This document shows positions 1 to 46,488 of a stretch of 64,000 nt of DNA, one piece after another. The stretch covers positions 236,184,719 to 236,248,718 of the forward strand of contig NC_081824.1 in the NCBI RefSeq assembly GCF_030867095.1, given 5' to 3'. Source of the stretch: Alligator mississippiensis. Taxonomy: Eukaryota; Chordata; Crocodylia; Alligatoridae. A model generated the notes under the pieces. The model did no database searches and was not told the origin of the DNA. It saw only the letters and a program-made list of their open reading frames with translations. Each line of letters begins with the position of its first letter. Within the stretch, counting starts at the first letter, position 1. A program made the position numbers and the translations under genes.

Positions 1-34085
<34,085 letters not shown>

Positions 34086-36284
34086 GTTAGTCTTTGCTGT
34101 TGGAGTTGCGTTTCCCTGGCGCTATGTCTGTTGCTGGCAATGGATGCACTGAATCTGCTGGCGCCAAGGAGTTAGTATGTGTACACCAAACACTAAAAAC
34201 TCTATGATAAATTTGAAATGCAGGATGCAGAAACTGAATCACAAAAGCAGACATTATCGCAAAGCAACTGATGGACTTGAAGTTCCTATTTTAGTATGTG
34301 GGACACTGTTCTAGAGTAATTGGACAACTGATTGTACCAGAAAACAGACTCGAGGGACTTCTCTGGCCAATGAGCAGAGACTGTGTTTTGTGTAATGATC
34401 TCTAACGTCCAGGACAGAATAGAAAAGTAGTTTTGTGTGCATCAGTCCCATACAGTGACCCAGTTATTGGAATGAAAAAATTATGCACTTTTGGAAAAAA
34501 AAAAAAAAATCTCAAACAGGGAACTTTGTATCCTCCTTAACTTCCCTTTGCTTTTACTCCCTGCTTTCAAATACTTTCCCAAAATCATGAAAAGGACTGT
34601 GAGGAAGATCCGTGGTACCTAACTGTGTTAGAACAAAGGCATAGCACTGCATTGCGGTCCTGTTTACAAATTGTTACAACGAATAGTGTGGGTACCTAGG
34701 TCTCACCAAAGAGGTACTTAATTATTATTTTATGAAATTATGGTGCCAGTTCAAAAAAAATTGCCAGGAAGCATAAATGTGTAATTACTGCTTTCTTTAA
34801 CTAGAGCAGATTAAAGTCCTATGTCATTAAAATGACGGCAGAATTTTAAACAGCAGCACTATTGTCTGAAGTAACTATACTACTACATTTAGGAGACTGT
34901 TAATCTATGCTAGGGTATCTCCATTCTTTTTAAGGTTTACTGATAATCCATTTCATGGCTTTTAGCTGTACTTAATCATGCCATGAAAACACCATCACTT
35001 GTTGTGAAAGGAGCACTTGCTGGCCATTTTCCATAGTTATAGTCATGTTTTACTAATAATAGATTAATCAGCATACATAGAATTGCCTTGAAGTTGCGTA
35101 AATCATGTATATAGTGAATGTTGCATAAATATACTTGCAGATTGTTTTTAATTTAATTGAAATAGAGACAGATATTTGTTTCGCTGACGTACCTTAAATT
35201 ATTACAACGACAAATGTACAATTCAGTTTTTCAGTTAAACACTGAAAAGGGGATAAAAGCACATGTTGTGGTACGCATTTTTTCCTAGTTCAGTATATGT
35301 ATTTTAGTAATAAATAACAGTTTAAAGAAAAATTGAGTTGTGGGCTGTGAAACAAAGATTAGTTAGAATGAAAGAGCTGGGTTTCTCCCAAAGTGAATTA
35401 CTGTATACGTTTTAAAATTTCCCATATCTCATATATGCAGCGTGCTATAGAATTTCAAACTTTGTCTTAAAAAAATCTCCTAATCTTTACAGTAGTTATT
35501 TACTGTGTCACAAATGTACATGACAGAGCATTTACCTTCATAAATATCATGACATGGATTATCCATAAACCTGTGTACTGCTCTTCTGATTCTAACCAAT
35601 ACTGTGACAATAATGCATGCCAGTTATTGAAGAAAAGAAGTTTTATTATTCTCCACTACAGTAATGTTTGTGAAGTGTGCAGTATCTCATCTTTATTTAA
35701 TAAGGCTCATGGGTCATAGTAAATTTCCATCATGTTTCTTCTTTGATACAAATACATTTCAGCAACCCAGAAAGCCATGTCATTAACAATGGTTTTCCTA
35801 GAGCAATTAGTCATGCTGGAAATCCATTTGAGTAACTTTTTACAGTGCCATTAGATCAGTAAAATGTGCTCCATCATACTAGAACACGGTCTTTACATTT
35901 CAGAAGATGTTTAGCTTTCATCAGCATTAAGCAGCAAACTTTGTCGTAGCCAGATACTGAGAATTTGTTTGTGTAGCTTTAGGTTTATATATCTATTTTT
36001 TAAACCATTTTCCTGGCAAAAAAAATGGTATTTCTCCTCTTTGTTTGTCAGATTTATAAACTCAGCTTCAAAGGAGGACTTTGACATATGTGCTTTATCC
36101 AACCCTGTCCTGCAGGCAATGTAGAGTTGCTAGTGCTTCAGATTTAACTAAGGGAAATGAATAACCACGGGAAAGTTGTAAAAACTGATGGCTTTCCAGA
36201 GGAAATCCAAGGAGTTCTCCCTCAACGCCAGATGTCCAAGCTCTTATCTCCTGTTCTGTATGCTCAGAAACATGGTTGCTAGGA

Positions 36285-36485
36285 AGGGAGAGTGGTCCAG
36301 TGATTAGGTCATTGGACTGGAGTACAGGAGAGCCAGACTCCATTCCTGTTTCAGGTACAGACTTTTTGTGGGTTCTAGCAGGAGTTACTAAATCTTATTT
36401 GTGCCTCGATTTCCCTTTTGTGAAATTGGAATAATACCACCTCCCTTCCAAGTTGCACTGAGGATCCAAAGCCCTTAATTATGAG
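36285..36485 (+). mobile_element. MIR SINE inside the SOS1 3' UTR
   Basis: GTGGTCCAGTGATTAGGTCA (tRNA-like head with A box), GAGAGCCAGACTCCATTCCT, then TGCCTCGATTTCCCTTTTGT and GCACTGAGGATCCAAAGC follow sense MIR order from head to 3' part. Confidence 0.75.
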
Positions 36486-36679
36486 GAAATCAAGCACTAC
36501 ATGATGAGCTTTTAAATTCCCTTTAGACTGCAGCACCATCCTTCTCCCCTGCACCATCCTTCTGTCATGCAGAAGATGTCAGTGTTCACCAGTGCAAGGA
36601 ACACTCCCTCACTGACAAAGTATCAAAGACGAGACTAAAAAACAACCAGATCCCTTGCATCTAGGCTAGAAGTTTAGAG

Positions 36680-36939
36680 CAGTGGTTCTCAACCTTTTTT
36701 GTACCAGGACCCATTAGTAAACATTGATGGCCTGTCCTGACCCACTGCCCCCAGACCTCAGCACTCCAGTGTGTGGAGCGGTGGGGGGCCCCAAACAGAC
36801 CCTTGCAGGCTGGAACTCTGCCAGCCTGCAAGGGAAAAGCCACAGTTTCCCACATTTTTCTCCTTTAAAGGATAATCCATTTTTAAAGTTTAGTCACAAC
36901 TCTCATATATTCTTGCGACCCATGGGTTGAGAAATGCTG
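36680..36939. mobile_element. hAT nonautonomous element inside the SOS1 3' UTR
   Basis: Ends CAGTGGTTCTCAACC and GGTTGAGAAATGCTG; duplications GTTTAGAG (36672-36679) and GTCTAGAG (36940-36947). Confidence 0.85.
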
Positions 36940-39131
36940 GTCTAGAGCACAGATGCAAAGCACTGGCTTGTCTCGTAGGCTGTCAGTTTCATTTGCGAGA
37001 AATAATTCTTTTAGCACTGAATTTCTCATTTGGCCATGTTTGTATTGGCGACTGATGTGCCTAGGATGGCAAAACAAATATCGTTAAATGCAGGCAGAGA
37101 AAATGGAATCATATTTTGTTATTCACACTGGCCAGGGAGTTGGTAAAATGACTTAAAAAAACAGCAGGGGATGATGAAACATACTTCAGTGTTGGCCAAG
37201 CACTGTCTAAATTAGATTGGTGCATTGCTGTAGACCCCAGACTAAAGTCTGACACTGCTCAAAAGACAGCATATACTGCTACAGAGAGCTGTTCTTCAGC
37301 TGCTGGGTGCTTAGGCTGGGGAGGGTGAGAAATGGAGGCCTTCAATGAACAGAGGTCACCAGTGCTTTATTTAAGCCATTTCTAAATTACCTCTCTCCTT
37401 GATTTAGAATGCAGTGTAATGGTGTAGGATAATAACCATAAATTCATTTTTAAAGAAATAAAAACAATCACTTGGATAAGTTTGTTTAAAAAAAAAAAAA
37501 AAAAGTTCTCCAAAAAAAAAAAAGCTGGTATTTCTAGCATTGCACATTTTATTTCAAATCAGTTTATAATAAAATACAAGGAAAAGTTAATTAATTCCCT
37601 GCCTGGTTACTAGGCGGTAAGTACGGCTGTCATGGTGTTCAGTAATTGAGATATGATTTTGGTGTGTCATCTTGGAGAAAACCTAACTTGTGTTTCAGAA
37701 TCAGTACCATGCCATAAACTAACAATCACTTCTAGGGTGAGCTCTTGTGATTGTTTCTAAATTCTTGCTTAACTGTCACTTTACTTTACAAGGTAGAGAG
37801 GCCCATGTCCCAAGAGAAGTCTGTTTATGGTTCCTTACTGGCCTCTTCTCTTGAGTTTTAGGTTATCAGAATTGTGTGTGTCCATGTGTCTTGCTTTTAG
37901 TATGTGACATCTTAAATTAGACTTTCCTTATTAGAATAAGCTCCAGTATCATTTTTACTCTGTTGCAACTGATCCAAAACTCACTGAAATTTATGGGAAT
38001 CTTTCCACACACGTTAGTGGGTTTTGGACCCAGGTCCTTGATGTGCTTTTGAAAGAGATGGTTCTATTATGTTATATTCAAGGAAGTCTATTCTGTACCA
38101 CAAGGTCTGATTAAATGCACTTGTTTTGCTACAGGCCTTGTGGCATCGTAAAGAAAAGGAGGTGTCTGCTGTAGTTCTAGTCTTGACCTGGCATAGCAGG
38201 TGTGTAAACAGCCTTTGGTACTGATGATTCTAGTGGTTCTGCTTTTAAACTCAGTTAAGAAAAGCCCCTCATTTATGAATGTTTGTCTTAGAATTGTAAC
38301 AGTGTTCCTTAAAACTTGGCCTGCAGTATGTAAAAATTGCACCTTGCCCCCCTCTCAAGGTGAATACCTTTTCAGCTAACAAGCACGGTCTTGCTGAAAA
38401 ATCCATTTGAAAAGGGTAAATAAAAATGTTGGCAGCTTCTTAGATTTTTCTCTTTAAATATCTTATTTTAACTGTTGAAGTGTCATTTCAAAATGTTTGA
38501 TGCATGGGCTGAAGTCTTTTTTAGCTCTGTTAGGTAAGGAAAGAAACATGTGGCCCAGTACAGTTCTAAGCCAAAAGCACTTGTAACTTAGTTTGTAAAT
38601 TTCATGCCTTATTTTCCATTTTTTTAAAGAAGAAAAACCTTAAAGTGCATTTTTCTGTCAACTGTGAGCAAGTTTCCCTTTTGCCTTTAATAAAAAACAG
38701 TGCATTAAGTAGCCAACTGCTGCAAAGTTGCAAATCAAGTGAACTAAGGGTAGGTCACACTTGACTCCCTAACAAACAAACATGAAGTCATGTTCCAGGT
38801 GACTGAAAGGTTGAAAGGGAAAAAAATCCTGTGCCAGATGCATGCCAGTTTTAGTAGCTGCCAAATGTGCCTTTTTATTAAGAACATCTGTAATTTTTTT
38901 TCACTACAAGGTAGACAATATGGGTGTGTGGGGTAGGGTTTATTTCGGACAAATTTGGTTAATTTACTAGAGAACAAGCCTTTTTCTGTTTGTCCAACTG
39001 TAATGTAAAAATGTTAAGTTCCAATAAGTTTGTTCTAGTATATATGTACATTTGCCTTTGTTTTAATGGCATGGTTATTTGGTAAAATAATTAAATGTCA
39101 AAAAGCTATGTCAATCTGGCCCAGATGTAAA

Positions 39132-39137
39132 AATAAA
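39132..39137 (+). terminator. Candidate distal polyadenylation signal of SOS1
   Basis: AATAAA sits in an A-rich context, with a GT-rich segment about 40-60 bp downstream. A second AATAAA at 39294-39299 is an alternative. Confidence 0.45.
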
Positions 39138-40094
39138 GTGGTAATCTTCAACTGGCACATCTTATGACCTGTGTACCTAACCATGTCTGTAAGTGATCTT
39201 CGTATGCTATGTCTGCAATGGTATTCAGATTGCATTTAAAGTGACAATTACTAGTGGCTGTTACTTTTTGGCATTAAAAAGATATGTTCTAAAAATAAAA
39301 AATGCCTTACATATCCTGTAAGTGTGCACTTTTGCATATGTAAGTTACAAAGGTATCTAACTAGTCTAATACTGGGTTTGAGTTTAATGTTGTGCTGTAC
39401 ATTAAGGTTATCTTTGAGTCTGCTACACAGTTCTATGAATTTATTTTAGTAGCTTAAGAAGTCTGTACAGTTGCTGTAGGAGGGGAAACAATGTAGGGCA
39501 GAGAATGAGCAAAACTAATATACATGCATGTGTGCACGTACACACACATGCACATACAGTGGAAGAGTAAGATGAATGCAGCTGCTGGGGGCGTTGTTGT
39601 GGTTCCTTTCTTTAGTTCTGCAGGCTTACACCTGAACTTAATGAACAGGGGTGTTCTGGTCCCAGTTAAAACGCATTGTATGGACTCTTTGAACTAGGTC
39701 AGAGTGACTTTGAATCATTCTACCCAATATTTTGAATCTAGCAATAACTGGAACCCCTTGCTTTTAGGGTAGGTATTAAACAGCAACAATCACTGTTGAA
39801 ACTTGCTGAATGGTAACAGTACGTTTAAAAAACCCAACGTTAAAGGGTGGTATGCCTCGTTTCAGAAGAATGAGGCTGGTTTTTAAAAAAATAAAAGAAT
39901 TGTAGTATATGTCAAGAATATGTGCTTGTCCCAGCTTCAGAAAGAAGAAAACACAATGCATATGAATAACAATAAAGGCAGAAAAGAACACTAGTGATGA
40001 TGGGGGGGGGGGGTCTGCTATAGAAGACCAAGTAGGGAAAAAGAGGTGAATGAGACATTATTCAAGCAAGTAACAAGAGTATTTAAAACTTATG

Positions 40095-41820
40095 AAAGAA
40101 TGCTAATGGGGGATTTCAGCTTCCTTAGTATCTGCTGGAAGAATAATGCAGCAAAGTATAAAATGTCAGCTGTACATGTTAGGAACTTACTGGATGTGTC
40201 CTGGAAGTTGAGGGTATAACTAAGGGGGTAACTAATTTTGGACCTTGTTTGGAAAAAATGGCTGTCATTGGACACTTTGGAGGAATCAATCATTGGTCAT
40301 AGAACAAGGGAAGGGTATAAGAGTATTGCATGGGCACACACAGAAAAAATTAGGAAGGCCAAAGCACAATTTGACATGCAGCTGACAAGGGATATAAGAG
40401 GCAATACAGGATTCTGTAAGTATGTCACAAGCAAGGAAGACTTGAGAAACTGTAGGTCCAGTACAAAATGCAGAAGTTACAGATGATTCAGAGAAGGCTG
40501 AAGTATTTTGTGCCTTTTTAGCTTCAGTTTTTACAGGTGGGGCAGATACCAGATGAAGAGAGCAGTTGGCAGCAAAGATAGGGAAGGAGACAGCCTAGTG
40601 TAGTGGCAGAATAAGTTAAGGGCTACTTAGAGAAGCTAGATGCTTTCAAGCTGGCAGGGTTGGATGATATACTGCAGGAATTGGCTTAGGTAATGTTGCA
40701 GCCACTGTCTATCCTCTATGGTAACTTGTGGCAGTCACGTGAGACCCTGGATGATTGAAAAAGGGCAAACATAGTGTCTATAAGAAAGGGGAGAAGGTGG
40801 ATCTGGGGAACACAGACCAGTCAACTAACCTCTATGCCTGGAAAGATCACAGGGCAGATCCTTAAAGAATCTATTGTGAAGCACCTAGAAGAGAACAAGG
40901 TGATCAAGAACAGCCAAAATGGATTCATCCAGAACAAGTCATGCCCAATCAATCTTATTTCCTTCTATGGTAAGGTGACAGGCTCTGTGGGTGAGGGGAG
41001 AGCAGCAGATATGTTTACCTACAAAGCTTAAGGTTAGGTAACATAGCTTACCTATGTTTACCTTTGCAAAGCTTTTGACACTACTTCCCATGACTTAATA
41101 ATTAATTTCTAATTTCTTGCCATGTTGGCAGCTGCCCCCCTCTCCCCCCCCCTCCCCGTGTCTCCCCAGTGGGCTGTGCAGCCAGGATGCAGTGGCCATG
41201 AGGACTGCTGGATCTCTAGCAGTAGAGATGTTGTTTTTTTTCCAGGGAGTCTGCCAAAAAGCATAAAGCCCACCCAAAACTGTGGTTTCCACAAAAATCA
41301 CACACTCACAATTTTGGTAGGTCTGTAATTATAGGCAGCAGGGAGATGAGCTTTGCTTTGTGGCTGTAGGGGACAGCATTGGGAGTAATGGTCTCAAGCT
41401 GCAACAGGGGAAAATTTAGGTTGGTGATTAGGAGGAACTTTCTGACTACGAGGGTGGTTAAGCACTGGATCAGACTACCTAGAGCAGGGGTGGGCAAAAT
41501 ACAGCCTGAGGACCAGGTGCCCCATGGGGCCCCTAAAAAATTTAGAAAACCAATATTAATCTGCCCTGGGCTACCTGTCATGCAGCCCTTGATGGCTTGC
41601 CAAAACTCAGTAAGCAGCCCTCTGCCCAAAATAATTGCCCGCCCCTGATCTAGAGAAATGTTGGAATCTCCATTGTTGGAAGTTTTTTCCAGAGCAGGTT
41701 AAACAGACACTTGGCTGGGGTGGTTTAGTCAAGAATGATTCTGCTTTGAGAAGGAGGCTGGACTAGATGACCCTCTGGGGGTCACTTCCAGCTCTGCTTT
41801 CCTATGATATGGTAGCACTC
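40095..41820 (+). mobile_element. CR1 LINE remnant, plus strand, gapped
   Basis: LMGDFSFLSICWKNNAA (endonuclease), EKIRKAKAQFDMQLTRDIRG (linker) and SQNGFIQNKSCPINLISFYG (reverse transcriptase) appear in CR1 order, then a 3' end with GGAATCTCCATTGTTGGAAG and GGACTAGATGACCCTCTGGG. Many breaks and internal losses; a hAT is inserted at 41485-41647, and about 41104-41320 may be another insert. Confidence 0.8.
41485..41647. mobile_element. hAT nonautonomous element (163 bp) inside CR1
   Basis: Ends CAGGGGTGGGCAAAATA and AATTGCCCGCCCCTG; duplications ACCTAGAG (41477-41484) and ATCTAGAG (41648-41655). Confidence 0.88.
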
Positions 41821-41829
41821 ATGATTCAA

Positions 41830-42030
41830 AGAAAGGGAAGGCATAAGAGTAGTAAAACAAGGATACAGGTCTTTGAAAGGGCACATTTCAGCTGATTGTG
41901 GAAGTACTAAGTAAGGTCCAAAGGATAAAGGAGTTCAAGAGGGCTAATAAAGGAGCAGGAATTCCTAAAGGATATAGGGCATGAAGTTCAACAAGAAGCT
42001 GTTCTAACATGGTAGAAAAATAATAATCAC
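41830..42030 (+). mobile_element. Probable CR1 linker fragment
   Basis: The stretch AAGGAGTTCAAGAGGGCTAA and its surroundings resemble the CR1 segment between endonuclease and reverse transcriptase. Weak match. Confidence 0.35.
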
Positions 42031-42229
42031 AGGCTGCCAATGGCCAGCACCCAGCAGCCTACCTGCCCCTGCAGACCGAGTAGAGATTGGCCAGGGGGTG
42101 AGGCTTGGCCAGCAGCTGTCTGTGCCAGGGCCTGCTTGGCCAACTTACCATGGTCACTGAGCACCTAGGCATGCACAACCCCTGATCTGAGGCCAGGCAG
42201 TGCACAGCCTCCCTGGTAGAGAGCATGTT

Positions 42230-42860
42230 ATCTCAGAAATGTTGCAAACTCACAAACAGCCTCTTTCTCCTGGCTCTGTAGGTCCTGCAGCTGTACACAG
42301 GGGAGAGGCACCAGCTGCCAGCCAGGATGTGCCATCAAGGTCACTGCCACCCTCAGCTGGCTCCCTCCACATGTGCTAGTTCCATGAGACAGAATCCAAA
42401 GGCCAGGCTGAGTCCAGACATTCACTGCCTCGATGGTTGTAGCTTCTGCCAGCACTTCTGTCATCTTCCAAGCCCAACACTGGACAAACTCTGAGGCAGC
42501 AAGTGGTCATGATTACTCCAAACACTCCTACAATGTTGACCTTTTTCTTAAAACTGGTGAGGACAAAACTATTAAGGCTATCACCATCCCAGTTGGCTAG
42601 AAGCCCTTTACCCCCTGAGCCTGGGTGGCGTGGGCCTGGCAGCAGTGGAGGAGACAGCTTAGGTATCACCACGTCCATTGACCTGGGTACCCTCATCAGC
42701 TCCCTGGGAATCTCCAACATCTCTGAGAGCATTTCAGCCTTCCACTGCCTTGTGCTGCTGCTCCTCATAGTCCATCAACTCCTCAGCCTCTTCTTCCACC
42801 TCCATCAACTTGTAACCTTGTTCCTCCACTTCTGTTGCCTCATACGAGCTCATTTTCTCA
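42230..42860 (-). other. Unidentified decayed minus-strand coding-like segment
   Basis: From 42857 the minus strand reads MSSYEATEVEEQGYKLMEVE and EEAEELMDYEEQQHKAVEG before a stop; a second frame further on includes SFVLTSFKKKVNIVGVFGV. The acidic composition and broken frames suggest an old pseudogene or element ORF. I do not recognise the family. Confidence 0.3.
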
Positions 42861-43009
42861 TAAAACCAAAGGAAAATTCCTGTCATGGCACTAGTGCTCT
42901 CCATAGTGTAATGGAAAGCAGAAATAACATGGGTAGGGGGAGATGAAGAGAAGCCTACGTTTGTGATGTCGAAGCCTTTGAAACGTCACTTGGTGCTTGG
43001 CCCTTAGTG

Positions 43010-44063
43010 ACTCTCGGTCTGGCATTCTTGGGCCTGAACAAAGGTCTGGGCCTGAACAGTGATGTTCTTGGCCTGGCACTTTGGGCTTCAGTGACAGTCT
43101 TGGCTTTTGACTCTCAGGTCTTAGTGACAGTCTTGGTTTTGTGCCTTAGCAATGGTCTGATCTGGCATTTCAGGCCCTGGCAATGGTCTGGACTTCAAGC
43201 CCTCCGCCCTGGGTCAGGGCAGGGCCTGGCACCTTGGGCCTTAGCTATATCCTGGGTATGGCCCCTCAGGCCTTAGTACTGGTGGGAGCTTGGGGCCTCT
43301 GCAGCACTCTGGACCTGTAGACCGTGGCCATGTGTGCTGCAGGCCAGAGCCACAGTCCGGCCTGGACCCTGCAGGCCTTAGCAACAGTCTTGGCCTGGCC
43401 CCTGGGTTCTTAGTGATGGTCTGGGCCTGGTGTGCTTGGCCCTATGCAGTGGTCTGGGCCTAGCATCTTGGTCATCGGCACAGCCTGGGCCTAGCACCTC
43501 CTTATCAGCATTCTGGGCCTGACATCTTGGCCATTAGTGGCGGTGCGGGATTGGCACCTCAGGCCTTAGTAACAATTTGGGCCTGGTGACTCAGGTCTTA
43601 GTTATATTCAGGGCCTGGTCCTTGACAATGCTTGGGCCTGGCCTCTTAGGCCTTAGTGATGATTTTGGCTTGGCACTTTGGCCCTTAGTGACAGTCTGGG
43701 CCTAGAAATCTCAGGCTTTAGCAATGGTCTTGACCTAGAGCCTCAGATCTTAGAAATTGTCTGGGTCTGGAGCTTCAGGCTTTTGCCTTAACTATGGTCT
43801 GGGCCTGGTCCCTCAGGCCTTAACAACAGTTGCAGCCTCATACTTCAGCCCTTAGCAGCAGTTGAGGCCTGGAGCCCCAGGTCCTAGTAGCAGTTAGTGC
43901 CTGGTACCTGGAGCCCTCGGCCTTTAGCAATGGTTGAGGCCTGGCGCCTCAGGCCTTAGTAATAGTCTGGGCCTGACACCTCAGACCTTTGCTATGGTTT
44001 GGCCTGGAGCCCTCAGCCTTTAGGAACCGTTGGGCCCTGATTTCAGGACCTAGCAACAGTTGG
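43010..44063 (+). repeat. Degenerate minisatellite, unit about 33 bp
   Basis: A unit close to GGCCTGGCACCTCAGGCCTT + AGTAACAGTCTG is repeated roughly 30 times with heavy divergence. The words GGGCCTGG and CAGGCCTTAG recur throughout. Confidence 0.85.
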
Positions 44064-44149
44064 GATGGGGTTTGTTGGGATGGGGGTGTAACAGCTGCAG
44101 CCACCTCTGGAGTGGGGTCATCTGACCCTGGCGCTCTTTCCTGCCCAGG

Positions 44150-44217
44150 GCAGGGGTTGGACTTGATGATCTACTGAGGTCCCTTCTGACCCTAAAAATC
44201 TATTAAATCTATTAAAT
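44150..44217 (+). mobile_element. CR1 3'-terminal fragment
   Basis: GGGTTGGACTTGATGATCTA and CTGAGGTCCCTTCTGACCCT are a CR1 3' end, followed by a short (TCTATTAAA)n tail. Confidence 0.7.
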
Positions 44218-44280
44218 CAGCCAGATACAATCAATTTGTGGGCCAGATTCAGCCCACGGGCTGTATTTTACCCACCCCTG
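44218..44280. mobile_element. hAT right-end fragment
   Basis: GGGCCAGATTCAGCCCACGG then GGCTGTATTTTACCCACCCC and TG at 44280 is a hAT right terminus of the same type as 41485-41647. The left end was not found. The Tx1-like LINE starts directly after it. Confidence 0.6.
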
Positions 44281-46328
44281 TGCTAAAGGTAGACCTTACA
44301 AATTCCCACTGGTTGATTTGCATGCTGGGCAGGGTGGAGTGGGAGCTGGGCTTCAGGAATGCAAAGAGCAAACCAGATTTCTGGCAATAGTTTCAGGTGG
44401 TGGAAGGAAATCCCCAGCTGGAGGCTTTTCAATTTGTTGGGGGCAACACAAAGAGAGAGAAAATTATTACAATCCAGATGTACTCTGGTCAGATAACAGA
44501 AGAGGACATACATTTTTGGCTTAAAAGACACTGAAAATGTAGGAAACGTGGTAGGAATCCAGGACAAGGCGGGGTCTGGACTGGAACTTGGAGGGCCAGA
44601 GCAATGCTGAAAAGTGAACCTGGGGATCCTGGCACGGTGCAAGAACGCCTCCCCGCAGTGATCACCCTGGCCCTTGCAGAAGCTTTGTCCTCTGCCAGGG
44701 GCAACCAGAGCTGTGCCACAAATTCAGGGAATGGACAGTCGGTGGCACAATGCACAAATCAAATCGGCGTCTTGTGCAAAGAAAAAGGTCATGGAGCCAA
44801 GGACTGTAAGTAGGACTGGTGCTGCAATCTGTGCAGGGAAGAGGTTGCCTTGTCTCCTTCACAAGCAAGATGAAAAAACAAAGAGGTGACTGACTGCAGA
44901 AACCCCAGGGGCCTTAACCCCACCTGGCCCCAGTCCCCTTGGCAGCAACAGAGGAAAGGGGGGGCAGAGAGGGATAGGATAGGGGAGAAAACAGGAGGGG
45001 ACAACCCTGGAAAAGAAAACCCAATCTCTTCCCAGGACAATGTGCAAACCCTAAGGCGGATGGTTGAGGAACTTAAGGAACTTGGAAGAATGGAGGGGGA
45101 AGATAAGAGGGAAAGGGAGAAGCTGGATCCCAAAAAGGGGATCTGGAGGGAATCCTAGAAACTGAAGAAAATTTCAGCTCAGACATGGAGACCCAAGAGA
45201 CCCAGGGGGGACAGGGGGAACCCCCAGGGAGGCCAGAGACAAACCAAGGTGACTGGGAAACCCCAAAGCACAGGAGAGGCATGAAGTCCCCTTGCATCCA
45301 CACCATCCGGATAAGGAAGCTGGTCTCTCTGAAGGTCTTCTGTGAGCTGATGAGAAACTTGAGGCAGAACAAAGACGCTAAAAAGATAAGCACCTGAGAA
45401 AGGGAAAGCTGTAATTGCTACCACTCCCCCCTGCCCCCGCCAGATTTTATCATGGGGCTTCTAATAGCCTCAGTAAATGTGAGGGGCCTTCTAAAGAAAG
45501 AGAAATGGGGCATGGTACAGCAGTGGCTGGACCAGCTGCAAGTAGATATCCTCTGCCTCCAGGAGTGTGGCTTGTCCTGCTCTAAAAATTACACTTGACT
45601 TGAGGGGCTGTGGCCACATGGCTTCTCTCTGTGGTCAGGAACTAAATGACAATAGATCAGCAGGGGTGGCTATTCTGAAAGGAGACAAAGTGAGACCTGT
45701 ACAGCACAGAGAGATTATTTCAGGGAACCTGTTACAAGCTACGTTTGAAACAAAGGGAGAGAAATTTGACCTGCTATGGCCCAGCCAAAAAAGAAAAAGC
45801 CAGGTGTGCCTACGGCAATGCCCAGTACCTAGCCAGTGGTAATCACAGGAGATTTCAACTGCATCGCTGAAGAGGAAGACAGAACAAGTGGAGGCCAAAC
45901 GATGGGCCTGGACAGACCCTCCGGGCTGTTGAAGCAGCTTGCCTATGACCATAGCGTGGTGGATGCAGGCAAAGGAGTCCAAGGGCTTGGGGGAAGCTTC
46001 ACCCTAGTGGACCCCACAAGGCTGACAAGGGCACACATAGACTCGATCTTCCTCCCTGAGGGGTGGATGGTAGTGAAAGTCGAATACACACCTGTTTGCT
46101 TCTTAGACCACTGCCTCTTTCCTGACACTGAAGGCAGAGAGGGGTGGTCAGCCTGAGAAGGGCAGAGGTGTATGGAAGCTGAAGCTGAGCCACCTGGATG
46201 ATGAAAAGTTTCAATGGGATTTCAGACAGTACTATACAGAGTAGAGGACCCTCAGAGCTGGGTACCAGAACCACACAGAGTAGTAGGCCAGTGAAGAGAC
46301 AGCAGGAGCCTTCTTCCCACAGGCCAGC

Positions 46329-46488
46329 CAGGGCTGGATGAACACATAGGCAAACTAGACACATGCCTAGGGCTCTAAGTGAAGAAGAGGCTCAGTCGTG
46401 CTTATTTTACATATAATTATTGAGTGAAAAAAGTAATGGCCCACAAGTTTGTTTGCCTAGGGCCCACTAAAGAGTGAATCTGGACCTG
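46329..46488. mobile_element. hAT element inserted in the Tx1-like LINE
   Basis: Starts CAGGGCTGGATGAACACATA and ends GAATCTGGACCTG; perfect duplication AGGCCAGC at 46321-46328 and 46489-46496. Confidence 0.9.

Larger units (their letters stand above)
34086..39155 (+). other. SOS1: SOS1 3' untranslated region (end estimated)
   Basis: AT-rich sequence without coding signal follows the stop. AATAAA motifs occur near 35309, 37457, 38689, 39132 and 39294. I place the main end after 39132-39137, because a GT-rich stretch follows it and the length (about 5.1 kb, of which 260 bp is an inserted hAT) fits the long SOS1 3' UTR known from mammals. Earlier sites could give shorter forms. The exact end is inference. 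Confidence 0.6.
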
